Part shown: piece by piece, positions 8,494-18,073 of the stretch
Layout: every line of letters begins with the position of its first letter
Position numbering within the stretch: position 1 is the first letter of the stretch
DNA from: Staphylococcus microti
Lineage (GTDB): Bacteria; Bacillota; Bacilli; Staphylococcales; Staphylococcaceae
Direction of reading: 5' to 3'
DNA: 64,000 nucleotides
Assembly (NCBI RefSeq): GCF_000934465.1
Contig: NZ_JXWY01000175.1
Location: forward strand, 1 to 64,000
The notes under the pieces: model-generated
Seen by the model: only the letters and a program-made list of their open reading frames with translations
What the model was told of the DNA's origin: nothing
Database searches by the model: none
Program-made: the position numbers and the translations under genes

Positions 8494-9942
8494 TTATTGG
8501 TAAGATTCGTGCTCGCTTAAATCAATTTCTTCGAGTGGAATGACTTTTGTTTTATGAATCAACTTATGCACAAAATAAATCACAAATAGAATGATAATAG
8601 GTAAAAAGTTTTGTGCTAATACTGGTAAATCAAAATGCATAATCGCTTCTGCAGAACTTCCGAAGATAAGGAAGAGAATCGTTACAAAAACGATGATGGG
8701 ACCTACCGGGAAAAATGGTGCTTTATATGGTAAAAGCTGATTAATATCTTTTTGCTGTACTTTAATTGCGCGTCTTAATCGAACTTGTGCTAACACACTA
8801 GATGCCCATACGAAAGTGATGAGTGCTCCTATAATATTCAATAAGCCGATAACACTTTCTGGATTGAAGTTTGCATAAACTGTCACAGATGTAATAAAAA
8901 CAAATGTTGTTAATAACGCATTTAATGGTAATTTTGTTTGACGATTGATAACGCCTAAAAACTTTGGTGCTTGTTTGTCTTCACTTAAAGAATACAGCAT
9001 ACGACTTGTTGTGAAGATACCAGAGTTCGCTGCAGATAATAATGTCGTTAAAATAACAGCATTAATAACTGAAGCTGCAAATGCAATGCCAACTTTATCA
9101 AATACAATGGTAAAAGGACTTTGTGTAATTGAACTGTTTTTGTTTAACAAAGTTGGATCCGTGTATGCGATAATCCCTGAAATAACAGCAATCGACAATA
9201 CATAGAATAGTAGTATACGCCAGAAAACTTGTTTAATCGCACGTGGCATAGATTTTCTAGGATTGTCAGATTCACCAGCAGCTACAGCAACAACTTCAGA
9301 ACCACCAACAGAGAATCCTGCAATCAGCAATACGCTTAAAAAGCCTGATAAGCCACCGACAAAAGGTGCCTCGCCAACTGTATAATTTTCAAATCCGTAA
9401 TATTTACCGCCTAAAATACCAAAAATCATGAGTATCCCTAAAATAATAAAGATAATAATCGTAATGACTTTGATGAGTGAAAGCCAAAATTCTGCTTCAC
9501 CAAACGCTTTAACAGTAAATACGTTCAGTAGGAAAATAATCGATAAGAAAATGATACTCCATACTAGGGGAGAGAAGAAATGGAAGGCATCCCAATATGC
9601 AATGACATTAGATGCAACAATAATATCGATACTTGTAACAAGTGACCATATTGTCCAATACAACCAGCCCATCGTAAATCCTAATGAAGGGTCAACAAAT
9701 CGCGTGGAATAACTACTAAATGATCCAGATACAGGATAAAATGTCGCCATTTCCCCTATGGATGACATCAAAAAGTATAACATCACACCGATGATTAAGT
9801 ATGCTAGAATAGCACCGCCAGGACCTGCTTGAGCAATCACACCACCTGTTGCAATGAATAAACCGGTTCCGATTGCGCCACCGATAGCAATCATTGAAAT
9901 GTGTCTGGATTGCAGCCCTCTATTTAATTTCTTTTCTTCCAT
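8494..9942 (-). CDS. lysP: amino acid permease, probably lysine-specific LysP
   Basis: An APC-superfamily proton-coupled transporter, about 482 residues with 12 hydrophobic segments. The TM1 signature IGGAIGTGLFIATG and the following QAGPGGA are those of the AAT family. The PRKSMPRAIKQVFWR loop and the overall match to LysP-type permeases suggest lysine as substrate (inference). ATG at 9942 has GGAG 9 bases away; an ATG at 9948 is only 3 bases from it. A CodY-like box and promoter lie upstream. Divergent from katA. Confidence 0.85.
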   Translation of the reverse strand: MEEKKLNRGLQSRHISMIAIGGAIGTGLFIATGGVIAQAGPGGAILAYLIIGVMLYFLMSSIGEMATFYPVSGSFSSYSTRFVDPSLGFTMGWLYWTIWSLVTSIDIIVASNVIAYWDAFHFFSPLVWSIIFLSIIFLLNVFTVKAFGEAEFWLSLIKVITIIIFIILGILMIFGILGGKYYGFENYTVGEAPFVGGLSGFLSVLLIAGFSVGGSEVVAVAAGESDNPRKSMPRAIKQVFWRILLFYVLSIAVISGIIAYTDPTLLNKNSSITQSPFTIVFDKVGIAFAASVINAVILTTLLSAANSGIFTTSRMLYSLSEDKQAPKFLGVINRQTKLPLNALLTTFVFITSVTVYANFNPESVIGLLNIIGALITFVWASSVLAQVRLRRAIKVQQKDINQLLPYKAPFFPVGPIIVFVTILFLIFGSSAEAIMHFDLPVLAQNFLPIIILFVIYFVHKLIHKTKVIPLEEIDLSEHESYQ

Positions 9943-10014
9943 AAACATCTGCTCCTCGTAAAAAATAAAAGATTTCTATCTATTGTACTTGCTATCTCAA
10001 GGATATTCAACAAC

Positions 10015-10058
10015 AATTTACAACTTTAAAGCCTTAAAAGCAAAATTTTTCGAAAATT
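10015..10058 (-). promoter_or_regulatory. lysP promoter with CodY-like box
   Basis: Minus strand TTGCTT (10038-10043), 17-base spacer, TAAATT (10015-10020). Directly upstream of the -35, AATTTTTCGAAAATT (10044-10058) matches the CodY motif at 13 of 15 positions. Confidence 0.6.
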
Positions 10059-10106
10059 CAATTCAGAAAAGGTATTCAACTTACTTTTATTATTTTCAAA
10101 ATAGGG

Positions 10107-10143
10107 TATAATGAACCAAAGGGGTAAATTAGAATTATTATAA
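10107..10143 (+). promoter_or_regulatory. katA promoter -10 and PerR box
   Basis: TATAAT at 10107-10112 with a poor -35. TTAGAATTATTATAA (10129-10143) matches the PerR consensus TTATAATNATTATAA at all but one defined position. It lies just past the expected start of transcription, where PerR would block RNA polymerase until peroxide oxidises it. Confidence 0.8.
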
Positions 10144-10164
10144 ATAAGAAAGAAGGTAATTCAA

Positions 10165-11661
10165 GTGGGTAATCATAATGATTCGAAATTAACAGGTTTA
10201 TTCGGGCATCCAGTTGGTGACAGAGAAAACTCAATGACAGCAGGTGCACGTGGGCCGTTATTGATGCAAGATTGGTATTTCTTAGAACAAATGGCACACT
10301 TTGATCGTGAAGTTATTCCAGAAAGAAGAATGCACGCCAAAGGTTCAGGTGCATTCGGTACATTTACAGTCACTCATGATATTACACAATATACATCAGC
10401 AAAAATCTTTTCAGAAGTAGGTAAACAAACAGAAATGTTCGCGCGTTTTTCAACGGTAGCAGGAGAACGTGGTGCAGCCGACGCAGAAAGAGATATTCGT
10501 GGTTTTGCGTTGAAGTTTTATACAGAAGAAGGTAACTGGGACTTAGTAGGAAACAACACACCAGTCTTTTTCTTTAGAGATCCAAAATTATTTGCAAGTT
10601 TAAACCATGCAGTAAAAAGAGATCCTCGAACAAATATGCGTAGTGCACAAAATAACTGGGATTTCTGGACTTCATTACCTGAAGCATTGCATCAAGTGAC
10701 AATTTTAATGTCAGATCGTGGGATTCCAAAAGGTTTTCGTCATATGCACGGCTTTGGTTCACACACGTATGCGATGATTAATGATAAAAATGAGCGTGTA
10801 TGGGTAAAATTCCATTTTAGAACACAACAAGGGATTGAAAACTTCTCTCCTGAAGAAGCAGAACAAGTCATTGCAAAAGATCGTGAATCATCACAAAGAG
10901 ACTTGTTTGAAGCGATTGAAAAAGGCGACTTCCCTAAATGGAAAATGTATATCCAAGTCATGACGGAAGAACAAGCACGCAATCATAAAGACAACCCATT
11001 CGACTTAACAAAAGTTTGGTTTAAAGATGAATATCCATTAATTGAAGTGGGCGAGTTTGAATTAAATAGAAACCCTGACAACTATTTTATGGATGTTGAA
11101 CAAGCAGCGTTCGCACCGACAAACATTATTCCAGGTTTAGACTTTTCTCCTGACAAAATGTTACAAGGTCGACTTTTCTCATACGGCGATGCACAAAGAT
11201 ATCGTTTAGGTGTTAACCACTGGCAAATTCCAGTAAACCAACCTAAAGGCGTTGGCGTTGAAAATATTTGTCCATTCAGCCGTGACGGTCAAATGCGCTT
11301 CTTAGATGGTAATGGTGGAGGTAAAACACACTACTATCCAAATAGTACAGGTGCATTTGAAGATCAACCAGAATACAAACGTCAACCGCTTGCCGTAGAA
11401 GGTACAGCATATGAACACAACTTTAGAGAAGATGATGATAACTACTTTGAGCAACCAGGTAAGTTATTCCGTCTACAATCACCAGAACAACAACAACGTA
11501 TTTTTGAAAATACAGCAAATGAAATGGATGGAACGACTGATGAAGTGAAACATCGTCATATCCGCCATTGTTATCAAGCAGACCCTAACTATGGTAAAGG
11601 TGTTGCAAAAGCACTTGGCATGTTAGATGAATTAGATACGATTTTAGGTGACTTAAAATAA
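10165..11661 (+). CDS. katA: catalase KatA
   Basis: A haem catalase that splits hydrogen peroxide, small-subunit clade 3 by its 498 residues. Catalytic His57 lies in [12 protein letters not shown], the distal Asn in [11 protein letters not shown], and the haem-ligand Tyr in [14 protein letters not shown] (about residue 338). Translation starts at GTG (10165), 8 bases after AGAAGG. A PerR box lies in the leader. Single gene, ended by a bidirectional terminator. Confidence 0.97.
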   Translation: MGNHNDSKLTGLFGHPVGDRENSMTAGARGPLLMQDWYFLEQMAHFDREVIPERRMHAKGSGAFGTFTVTHDITQYTSAKIFSEVGKQTEMFARFSTVAGERGAADAERDIRGFALKFYTEEGNWDLVGNNTPVFFFRDPKLFASLNHAVKRDPRTNMRSAQNNWDFWTSLPEALHQVTILMSDRGIPKGFRHMHGFGSHTYAMINDKNERVWVKFHFRTQQGIENFSPEEAEQVIAKDRESSQRDLFEAIEKGDFPKWKMYIQVMTEEQARNHKDNPFDLTKVWFKDEYPLIEVGEFELNRNPDNYFMDVEQAAFAPTNIIPGLDFSPDKMLQGRLFSYGDAQRYRLGVNHWQIPVNQPKGVGVENICPFSRDGQMRFLDGNGGGKTHYYPNSTGAFEDQPEYKRQPLAVEGTAYEHNFREDDDNYFEQPGKLFRLQSPEQQQRIFENTANEMDGTTDEVKHRHIRHCYQADPNYGKGVAKALGMLDELDTILGDLK

Positions 11662-11682
11662 GTTGATATGCAATTAAAACAC

Positions 11683-11719
11683 AAAAAATGTTGAGAGCCT
11701 TGTTCTCTCAACATTTTTT
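11683..11719. terminator. bidirectional terminator between katA and rpmG
   Basis: Stem AAAAAATGTTGAGAG / CTCTCAACATTTTTT with a short loop; T-runs in both directions. Confidence 0.92.
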
Positions 11720-11759
11720 ACAGTTGTCGTATTTTTTGATTAGCAAGTATATGCCATTA

Positions 11760-11909
11760 TTATTTTGTTTCTCTGTGCAACGTGTGCTTATTTAATCTTG
11801 GGCAATATTTCATCATTTCAATACGTTCAGGGTTTGTACGCTTGTTTTTTGTTGTAATGTAGTTACGATCTCCACATTCAGTACAAGCTAAAGTTACATT
11901 AATACGCAT
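11760..11909 (-). CDS. rpmG: ribosomal protein bL33, zinc-free (C-minus) form
   Basis: A 49-residue bL33 of the large subunit ([20 protein letters not shown]). It retains the first CxxC (CTEC), but the second pair is reduced to one Cys in [10 protein letters not shown], so it cannot hold zinc in the four-Cys manner. AAAGGAGGG precedes the ATG at 11909. The divergent neighbour is a zinc-free uS14. Each has a Zur-like site, fitting a zinc-starvation replacement set (inference). Confidence 0.93.
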   Translation of the reverse strand: MRINVTLACTECGDRNYITTKNKRTNPERIEMMKYCPRLNKHTLHRETK

Positions 11910-11940
11910 GGTTTTCCCTCCTTTAATGATTATATTTAAA

Positions 11941-11990
11941 CTGAAACCATTACGATTTAATATTTTAGCATGCTTTTTCCAATTTGCCAA
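11941..11990 (-). promoter_or_regulatory. rpmG promoter with Zur-like box
   Basis: Minus strand TTGGCA (11985-11990), 17-base spacer, TAAAAT (11962-11967). Just downstream, CTGAAACCATTACGA (11941-11955) keeps one perfect Zur half-site (ATTACGA followed by TTTAA) and a weak second half. Confidence 0.6.
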
Positions 11991-12000
11991 TATTTTTATG

Positions 12001-12050
12001 TTGCATTGCTTTAAGAGATTGTGCTAGTATTTAAAACGTAATGATTACGA
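12001..12050 (+). promoter_or_regulatory. rpsN promoter with Zur box
   Basis: TTGCAT (12001-12006), 18-base spacer, TAGTAT (12025-12030). ACGTAATGATTACGA (12036-12050) differs from the Zur consensus TCGTAATNATTACGA only at the first base and covers the expected transcription start. Confidence 0.78.
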
Positions 12051-12074
12051 TTTATAAAAAGGTGGTTAAAATAT

Positions 12075-12344
12075 ATGGCTAAAAAGTCTAAAATTGCGAA
12101 AGAGAAAAAGCGCGAGCAGTTAGTTGCACAATATGCAGAACTACGTCGTGAGTTAAAAGCGAAAGGTGATTACGAAGCACTTCGCAAGCTTCCAAGAGAT
12201 TCTTCACCGACACGTTTAACGAGAAGATGTAAAGTCACAGGTAGACCACGTGGTGTATTACGCAAGTTTGAAATGTCACGTATCTCATTCCGTGAGTATG
12301 CACATAAAGGTCAAATTCCTGGTGTTAAAAAATCTAGTTGGTAA
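12075..12344 (+). CDS. rpsN: ribosomal protein uS14, zinc-free form
   Basis: An 89-residue uS14 of the small subunit. It is the long form (zinc-binding type is 61 residues) and lacks the CxxC...CxxC zinc ribbon; the only Cys is in [11 protein letters not shown]. The C-terminal region ([21 protein letters not shown]) is the conserved 16S-binding end. AAGGTGG precedes the ATG. Paralogue of the zinc-type S14 expected in the main ribosomal operon. Zur-type control is indicated by the box before it. Confidence 0.94.
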   Translation: MAKKSKIAKEKKREQLVAQYAELRRELKAKGDYEALRKLPRDSSPTRLTRRCKVTGRPRGVLRKFEMSRISFREYAHKGQIPGVKKSSW

Positions 12345-12361
12345 TATTTTGCAACCCTTTG

Positions 12362-12390
12362 TTTACTTTATCCGCTAAAGATAGTATATT
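12362..12390 (+). promoter_or_regulatory. guaC promoter
   Basis: TTTACT (12362-12367), 17-base spacer, TATATT (12385-12390). The leader is too short for a purine riboswitch. Confidence 0.6.
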
Positions 12391-12424
12391 ATCATATGGA
12401 TAAAATAAATGAGGGGTTTTTTAA

Positions 12425-13402
12425 ATGAAAATTTTTGATTATGAAGATATACAGTTAATTCCAAACAAAAGTATTGTAAAGAGTCGTTCAGAAATTGATA
12501 CGTCTATCCAATTTGGCCCTAAACGTTTTAAGTTGCCTGTTGTTCCAGCGAACATGCAGACAGTCATGAATGAAAAATTAGCGGAATGGTTTGCGGAGAA
12601 TGAATATTTTTATATCATGCACCGATTTGATGAAGCAGCACGTTTACCATTTATTAAACGCATGCAAGAAAAAGGCTTATTCGCCTCAATCTCAGTTGGT
12701 GTTAAAGACCCTGAATTTGAATTTGTAGAAAAAATTAAAGCAGAAGGCCTCAAACCAGAATATATCACAATCGACATTGCACACGGCCATTCTGATCAAG
12801 TAATTGATATGATCAAGCATATTAAAAAACATTTGCCAGAAACATTTGTCATTGCTGGTAATGTAGGGACGCCAGAGGGTGTTCGTGAGTTAGAAAATGC
12901 AGGTGCAGATGCGACTAAGGTAGGTATTGGACCTGGACGTGTATGTATTACGAAAATCAAAACAGGTTTTGGTACAGGTGGTTGGCAATTAGCAGCAGTA
13001 AACTTATGTAGTAAAGCTGCACGCAAACCAATTATTGCCGATGGTGGTATTCGTACGCATGGTGATATTGCAAAATCAGTACGTTTTGGTGCTTCAATGG
13101 TTATGATTGGTTCATTATTTGCAGCACACGAAGAATCACCAGGTGAAACTGTTGAGATGGACGGTAAAAAGTATAAAGAATACTTTGGTAGTGCGTCTGA
13201 ATATCAAAAAGGTGAGCGTAAAAACGTAGAAGGTAAAAAAATGTTTGTAGCACATAAAGGTGCATTGCAAGACACATTAACAGAAATGCAAGAAGACTTA
13301 CAAAGCTCAATTTCTTATGCGGGTGGTAAAGATATCGACGCATTAAGAAAAGTAGACTATGTGATCGTTAAAAACTCAATTTTTAACGGCGATAGAGATT
13401 AA
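12425..13402 (+). CDS. guaC: GMP reductase
   Basis: Converts GMP to IMP with NADPH in purine salvage. The 325 residues have the IMPDH/GMPR barrel fold without CBS domains, which separates it from GuaB. Catalytic Cys174 lies in [11 protein letters not shown], with the phosphate-binding DGGIRTHGD further on. Start follows GAGGGG. Own promoter and terminator. Confidence 0.95.
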   Translation: MKIFDYEDIQLIPNKSIVKSRSEIDTSIQFGPKRFKLPVVPANMQTVMNEKLAEWFAENEYFYIMHRFDEAARLPFIKRMQEKGLFASISVGVKDPEFEFVEKIKAEGLKPEYITIDIAHGHSDQVIDMIKHIKKHLPETFVIAGNVGTPEGVRELENAGADATKVGIGPGRVCITKIKTGFGTGGWQLAAVNLCSKAARKPIIADGGIRTHGDIAKSVRFGASMVMIGSLFAAHEESPGETVEMDGKKYKEYFGSASEYQKGERKNVEGKKMFVAHKGALQDTLTEMQEDLQSSISYAGGKDIDALRKVDYVIVKNSIFNGDRD

Positions 13403-13415
13403 TTTAATAGAAATG

Positions 13416-13462
13416 AAAAAGCTCCGAAATCCAACGCTTTTGTGGATGATCGGAGCTTTTTA
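13416..13462 (+). terminator. guaC terminator
   Basis: Stem AAAAAGCTCCGA / TCGGAGCTTTTT with an inner ATCC/GGAT extension. Confidence 0.92.
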
Positions 13463-13559
13463 CTGTTGTTTAAGAAGTGCTTATGAGAGTGTATGTGTCA
13501 TAATGTATTGGTAGTTTCATGTTATGAATTGCTAAAACGCTTATGATTGTCTGTATAAA

Positions 13560-14183
13560 TTACATCTCTCTGAAAAGACCTACTACTTTACCAAGTACAG
13601 TGACATGTTCTAAATAAATCGGACTTAACATGCTATTTTCAGGTTGCAAACGATAGCGGTTTTTCTCTTTGTAGAAACGTTTCACTGTCGCTTCGTCCTC
13701 TTCAGTCATCGCCACAATAATATCACCGTTCTCTGCAATAGACTGGCTACGTACGATGACTTTGTCACCATCTAAAATCCCGGCTTCAATCATACTATCA
13801 CCGACAACGTTTAAAATAAAAAGTTGTCCATTATGTGTTGAAGTAAAATGTTCAGGCAATGGATAATACTCTTCAACGTTTTCAACGGCAGTGATTGGCA
13901 CACCTGCAGTTACTTTCCCTATAACAGGAACAAAAATCGTCGCTTCCATATTAACGGGTTCTCCCATTAATTCATTCACAATTTCAATTGCACGGGGTTT
14001 CGTAGGGTCACGTCGAATATACCCTTTTTCTTCAAGGCGAGATAAATGGCCGTGAACGGTTGAACTTGATGCAAGACCGACAGCTTCTCCAATTTCACGT
14101 ACACTCGGTGGATAGCCTTTAGATTGTACGACATGTTTAATAAATTCAAAAATTTCACTTTGTCTCTTTGTTAATTCTCTCAT
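13560..14183 (-). CDS. lexA: LexA, SOS repressor
   Basis: A 207-residue repressor. The N-terminal winged-helix DNA-binding domain spans residues 1-70 ([21 protein letters not shown]). The self-cleavage bond is Ala93-Gly94 in VTAGVP, and the S24 peptidase dyad is Ser130 (VVGDSM) and Lys168 (ATVKRF). Start at 14183 has GAAGGAG upstream; a longer reading frame upstream lacks a ribosome site. Its promoter carries a LexA box, so it autoregulates. Divergent from sosA. Confidence 0.97.
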   Translation of the reverse strand: MRELTKRQSEIFEFIKHVVQSKGYPPSVREIGEAVGLASSSTVHGHLSRLEEKGYIRRDPTKPRAIEIVNELMGEPVNMEATIFVPVIGKVTAGVPITAVENVEEYYPLPEHFTSTHNGQLFILNVVGDSMIEAGILDGDKVIVRSQSIAENGDIIVAMTEEDEATVKRFYKEKNRYRLQPENSMLSPIYLEHVTVLGKVVGLFREM

Positions 14184-14213
14184 TGTTAGCACTCCTTCGT
14201 TGAATTTAAAGTT

Positions 14214-14253
14214 ATTATAGCATACTACACGAACAAGAACAAACATTTGTTCG
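14214..14253 (-). promoter_or_regulatory. lexA promoter with LexA box 1
   Basis: Minus strand TTGTTC (14237-14242), 17-base spacer, TATAAT (14214-14219). LexA box CAAACATTTGTTCG (14240-14253; 12 of 14 matches to CGAACATATGTTCG) overlaps the -35. Confidence 0.82.
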
Positions 14254-14261
14254 TCTTTTTG

Positions 14262-14311
14262 TTGACATGGAACGCTTGTTCTGATAAATTACTAATACAA
14301 ACAAATGTTCT
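14262..14311 (+). promoter_or_regulatory. sosA promoter with LexA boxes 2 and 3
   Basis: TTGACA (14262-14267), 17-base spacer, TAAATT (14285-14290). A weaker box GGAACGCTTGTTCT (14269-14282) fills the spacer, and CAAACAAATGTTCT (14298-14311; 11 of 14) covers the transcription start. A strong promoter that should be shut by LexA and open on DNA damage. Confidence 0.8.
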
Positions 14312-14325
14312 AGGAGCGTTGAGTA

Positions 14326-14538
14326 ATGATACAACATAAAATGACTGAGATATACTTATTTATTATCGTCTTTGTGGCGTCAATTATACTATTTATGGCT
14401 TTCTTCATTCTGACAAGCCAAAACAATCAAACAGAACAAACGTACCAGATGACCGATCATTCTCTTAAAAATACAGAACAAACGGTCCCACATCATAATG
14501 ATGAACAGAGTATGTTTGCAATTACGTTAAGCAAATAA
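14326..14538 (+). CDS. sosA: SosA, SOS-induced cell-division inhibitor
   Basis: A 70-residue protein with a short cytoplasmic N-terminus, one membrane helix (residues about 9-31) and a hydrophilic C-terminal tail of about 38 residues, predicted outside. This topology and its position divergent from lexA match staphylococcal SosA (counterpart of B. subtilis YneA), which delays septum completion during DNA damage. AGGAG lies 9 bases before the ATG. No LysM domain, unlike YneA. Assignment rests mainly on synteny and topology. Confidence 0.85.
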   Translation: MIQHKMTEIYLFIIVFVASIILFMAFFILTSQNNQTEQTYQMTDHSLKNTEQTVPHHNDEQSMFAITLSK

Positions 14539-14628
14539 TGACTTATTATAGCTTATAGTATCAAGTGTTTGGTTTTTCGTGTCATATCTGATATATTCTT
14601 CTAAAGAAAACAACGGAGGTACTATGAC

Positions 14629-14865
14629 ATGCTTAGCCAAGAAAAATTAAATCGCATCAATGAACTTGCGAACAAGAAAAAAGAACAAGGTTTAACTGAA
14701 ATTGAAGCAAAGGAACAATCTAAATTAAGAAGTGAATATTTAGAAACGTTCCGTGGTAGCTTTAAATCACAAATTGAACAAACTAAAATAATCGATCCAC
14801 AAGGTAATGATGTGACACCTGACAAATTAAAAGAAATTCAAAAGCAAAAGAATTTGCGTAAATAG
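14629..14865 (+). CDS. DUF896/UPF0291 protein (YnzC-like)
   Basis: A 78-residue soluble, highly charged helical protein (MLSQEKLNRINELANKKK). The LTEIEAKEQSKLRSEYLE stretch is the DUF896 core. In B. subtilis the homologue YnzC lies in the same lexA-yneA neighbourhood. Function unknown. CGGAGG lies upstream. Confidence 0.88.
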   Translation: MLSQEKLNRINELANKKKEQGLTEIEAKEQSKLRSEYLETFRGSFKSQIEQTKIIDPQGNDVTPDKLKEIQKQKNLRK

Positions 14866-14920
14866 TTGTCACACATTATTCATGAATTAAATTTACGAAT
14901 ATATGGAATTTCTAGGTATC

Positions 14921-14942
14921 CGATAGCGCTTTCGGTTATAAT
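14921..14942 (+). promoter_or_regulatory. tkt promoter region with cre-like site
   Basis: TATAAT at 14937-14942 without a clear -35. CGATAGCGCTTTCG (14921-14934) matches 11 of 14 positions of the CcpA motif TGAAAGCGCTTTCA and sits against the -10. Confidence 0.42.
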
Positions 14943-14977
14943 ATAGACGTGAAGAGAAAAAGAAGGGATGTTATTTT

Positions 14978-16963
14978 ATGTTTGATAAAAAAGATAGTTT
15001 AGCAGTGAATACATTGCGTGCTTTGAGTATCGACGCCATTGAGCAAGCGAATTCAGGGCATCCGGGATTGCCAATGGGTGCAGCACCTATGGCGTACACA
15101 TTATGGACACGTCATCTGAATTTCAACCCTAAAGCTGACAAATATTTTAACAGAGACCGTTTTGTGTTATCTGCTGGACATGGTTCTGCGCTATTATACA
15201 GCTTATTACATGTATCTGGCGATTTAGCTTTAGATGAGTTGAAGAACTTCAGACAATGGGGTTCAAAAACACCAGGTCACCCTGAGTTTCGTCATACACA
15301 AGGTGTCGAAATTACAACTGGACCATTAGGACAAGGTTTTGCGATGGCAGTTGGTATGGCAATGGCTGAAAAACACCTTGCAGCAAAATATAACAAAGAT
15401 ATTTCAATTGTAGATCACCACACATATGTATTAGCATCTGATGGTGATTTAATGGAAGGTATTTCACACGAAGCAGCTTCTCTAGCTGGACATTTAAAAT
15501 TAGATAAATTGATTACATTGTATGATTCAAACGATATTTCATTAGATGGTAAGACGAATAAATCTTTCTCTGAAAATATTAAGCAACGTTTTGAAGCGTA
15601 TGGATGGAACCACATTTTAGTTGAAGATGGTAATGATCTTGAAGCGATCGATCGTGCGATTACAACTGCAAAAGAACAAGCAGGACCTACGATTATTGAA
15701 GTGAAGACAATTATCGGTTATGGTTCACCAAATAAATCAAACAGTCACACATCTCACGGCGCGCCACTTGGTGCAGATGAGCGTGCATTAACGTTCGATA
15801 ACTATGCACTAGATGCAAACAAACAATTCCATGTGGATGAAGTTGTTTATGAAGTGTTCAAAGAAACGATGATTGCACGTGCAGATGCACACGAACAAGC
15901 GTGGGAAGAAGACTTCAAGAAATATGAAGCACAATATCCTGAACTTGCGAAAACATTCAAAACCGCATTAGCAGGTGATCTTCCAGAAGACTATGCAGCA
16001 GCATTACCACAATTTGAAGTGGGTCACAATGCAGCCTCACGTGCTGATTCAGGTGAAGTGATTCAAGCTTTAAGTGCAGCAGTTCCTTCATTCTTCGGTG
16101 GTTCAGCTGACTTAGCGTCATCAAATAAATCAAACGTCAAAGCTGAAGGCGATTTTTCAGCAGAAGACGGTAGTGGCAGAAACATTTGGTTTGGTGTGCG
16201 TGAATTTGCGATGGCAGCCGCTGTTAACGGTATGGCAGCACATGGCGGTATTCATCCTTATGGTGCAACATTCTTTGTATTCAGTGACTATGTGAAACCA
16301 GCACTACGCCTATCATCATTAATGGGCTTAGGCTCAACATTTATTTTCACTCACGACTCAATCGCTGTTGGTGAAGATGGTCCAACGCATGAGCCAATTG
16401 AACAACTTGCTGGTTTACGTGCAATTCCTAACTTAAATGTGATTCGTCCTGCAGACGGTAACGAAACACGTGTTGCATGGAAAGTTGCATTAGAATCTAA
16501 ATCAACACCAACTGCATTAGTATTAACAAGACAAGGTTTACCAGTGTTAGACGTTAAACCTGCGACAGTTGAGGAAGGTGTACGTAAAGGGGCGTATGTT
16601 GTATACGAAACTGAAACAGCACCTGAATACGTGCTATTAGCCACAGGTTCAGAAGTGAACTTGTTAGTTGATGTAGCAAAAGAATTAGCTGAGCAAGGTA
16701 AAGGTGTCCGCGTTGTATCTATGCCGAACTGGCACGCGTTTGAACAACAAACGAAAGAGTACAAAGATGCAATTTTATTACCACATGTTGAAAAACGTGT
16801 TGCAGCAGAAATGGGTGCAACATTAGGTTGGCATAAATATGTAGGTATGAACGGTAAAGTGATCGGTATTGATCAATTTGGTGCAAGTGCCCCTGGCGAC
16901 CTTGTTATTGAAAAATACGGCTTTACAAAAGAACAAGTGTTGGCTGAAATCGAAAAATTATAA
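14978..16963 (+). CDS. tkt: transketolase
   Basis: Moves two-carbon units between sugar phosphates in the pentose phosphate pathway, using thiamine diphosphate. It has 661 residues. The N-terminal ThDP domain contains SGHPGLPMG and the metal site GDGDLMEG (here SDGDLMEG, about 154-161). The middle Pyr domain includes [11 protein letters not shown] and [16 protein letters not shown]. The C-terminal domain ends LAEIEKL. AAGAAGGG precedes the ATG. Monocistronic. Confidence 0.97.
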   Translation: MFDKKDSLAVNTLRALSIDAIEQANSGHPGLPMGAAPMAYTLWTRHLNFNPKADKYFNRDRFVLSAGHGSALLYSLLHVSGDLALDELKNFRQWGSKTPGHPEFRHTQGVEITTGPLGQGFAMAVGMAMAEKHLAAKYNKDISIVDHHTYVLASDGDLMEGISHEAASLAGHLKLDKLITLYDSNDISLDGKTNKSFSENIKQRFEAYGWNHILVEDGNDLEAIDRAITTAKEQAGPTIIEVKTIIGYGSPNKSNSHTSHGAPLGADERALTFDNYALDANKQFHVDEVVYEVFKETMIARADAHEQAWEEDFKKYEAQYPELAKTFKTALAGDLPEDYAAALPQFEVGHNAASRADSGEVIQALSAAVPSFFGGSADLASSNKSNVKAEGDFSAEDGSGRNIWFGVREFAMAAAVNGMAAHGGIHPYGATFFVFSDYVKPALRLSSLMGLGSTFIFTHDSIAVGEDGPTHEPIEQLAGLRAIPNLNVIRPADGNETRVAWKVALESKSTPTALVLTRQGLPVLDVKPATVEEGVRKGAYVVYETETAPEYVLLATGSEVNLLVDVAKELAEQGKGVRVVSMPNWHAFEQQTKEYKDAILLPHVEKRVAAEMGATLGWHKYVGMNGKVIGIDQFGASAPGDLVIEKYGFTKEQVLAEIEKL

Positions 16964-16995
16964 GCAACATACCGTTTGACTAGGATAAATGAGAT

Positions 16996-17043
16996 AGGGC
17001 AATGAGAGTTGGGAAGTACCACTTTCTTGCCCTGTTTCTTTTG
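16996..17043 (+). terminator. tkt terminator
   Basis: AGGGCAA...TTGCCCT stem (16996-17033) with a 24-base loop, then GTTTCTTTT. Confidence 0.7.
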
Positions 17044-17148
17044 CTAGGCAGCTTGATCAATTGAAAAAACACATCTTCATCTGAATTATCTTGAAAACAT
17101 ATGTTTTTTCTAGTAAAATGCTAAAGGATAAAGAAAGTGGGTGAAACG

Positions 17149-17376
17149 ATGGCTACATGGTTAGCAATATTATTAATTGCAGTTGCACTTATCATCGGTC
17201 TTGTTGGTGGATTCTTCTTAGCGCGTAAATATATGATGGACTATTTGAAAAAGAACCCACCTATTAATGAAGAAATGTTACGTATGATGATGATGCAGAT
17301 GGGTCAAAAACCGTCACAGAAAAAAATCAATCAAATGATGACAATGATGAACAAAAATATGGATAAGAAGATGTAA
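17149..17376 (+). CDS. yneF: UPF0154 small membrane protein YneF
   Basis: A 75-residue protein. One N-terminal membrane helix (residues 4-24: [20 protein letters not shown]) leads to a cytoplasmic Met-rich region [20 protein letters not shown]. This sequence is nearly invariant in Bacilli (YneF). Start at 17149 rather than an in-frame GTG 12 bases upstream. Function unknown. The lexA-yneA-ynzC-tkt-yneF order is shared with B. subtilis. Confidence 0.93.
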   Translation: MATWLAILLIAVALIIGLVGGFFLARKYMMDYLKKNPPINEEMLRMMMMQMGQKPSQKKINQMMTMMNKNMDKKM

Positions 17377-17392
17377 TATCCATTCTTTAAAT

Positions 17393-17440
17393 AAGCAAGA
17401 GATCGATGTTTTATTGATGCATTGATTCTCTTGCTTTTTG
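17393..17440 (+). terminator. yneF terminator
   Basis: AAGCAAGAGA / TCTCTTGCTT stem (17393-17436) followed by TTTG-TTATT. Confidence 0.85.
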
Positions 17441-17561
17441 TTATTATGTGTACTTTAATATAGTTATGATTATCGTGACATCTTTCAGTTTGAACGATGA
17501 TTTGTGCATGTATCCAGTGCAAGCGTCATTGTTCAGCTTGATAGGGTGAGGAGGCAATATA

Positions 17562-18038
17562 TTGAGCTATTTAGTGTTTTCCATAATAGTAGCTTTTATG
17601 ATGGGGGCAGTTGTGATCGTTGTACGTATGAGGGCGCAACAATACCCAGTGAATGAAAAGAAAATAATTTTACCGCCAGTCTTTATGTCGACAGGTGCTT
17701 TAATGTATGTGGTACCTTATTTTAGATTAACGCATACAGAAATTATCGAATCCATTGTGATTGGGATGTTATTTTCAACGGTACTAATGATGACATCGCA
17801 TTTTGAAGTGAAAGGGAGCGACATTTACTTAAAAAAATCAAAAGCATTTCCAATCGTATTGATTTCTTTATTGATTATTAGAACGGTGCTTAAAGTCTTT
17901 CTAGGAAGTTCTATTAATGCGGGAGAGCTTGCAGGTATGTTCTTCCTACTTGCATTTAGCATGTTGTTGCCATGGCGCTTAGCAATGCTATATCGTTATC
18001 AGCAATTAAAAAAACGTATGTTGAATAATTCAATTTAA
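17562..18038 (+). CDS. ccdC: CcdC-family membrane protein (DUF1453)
   Basis: A 158-residue protein with about five hydrophobic segments. It resembles the CcdC/YneN-type proteins linked to cytochrome c biogenesis in bacilli; the exact role is uncertain. Translation begins at TTG (17562), well placed 8 bases after GAGGAGG. The loop with FEVKGSDIYLKKSKAF is the conserved cytoplasmic part. It follows yneF after a terminator. Confidence 0.75.
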   Translation: MSYLVFSIIVAFMMGAVVIVVRMRAQQYPVNEKKIILPPVFMSTGALMYVVPYFRLTHTEIIESIVIGMLFSTVLMMTSHFEVKGSDIYLKKSKAFPIVLISLLIIRTVLKVFLGSSINAGELAGMFFLLAFSMLLPWRLAMLYRYQQLKKRMLNNSI

Positions 18039-18073
18039 GATTTAATAAATAACATTACTATAAAAAGAAAAAC

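Noticed and set aside
12345-12424. Possible purine riboswitch before guaC
   Set aside because: Only about 30 bases lie between the promoter and the start, and no purine-aptamer core is present.
16351-16764. 137-codon frame opposite tkt
   Set aside because: Antisense of a highly conserved enzyme; codon bias artefact.
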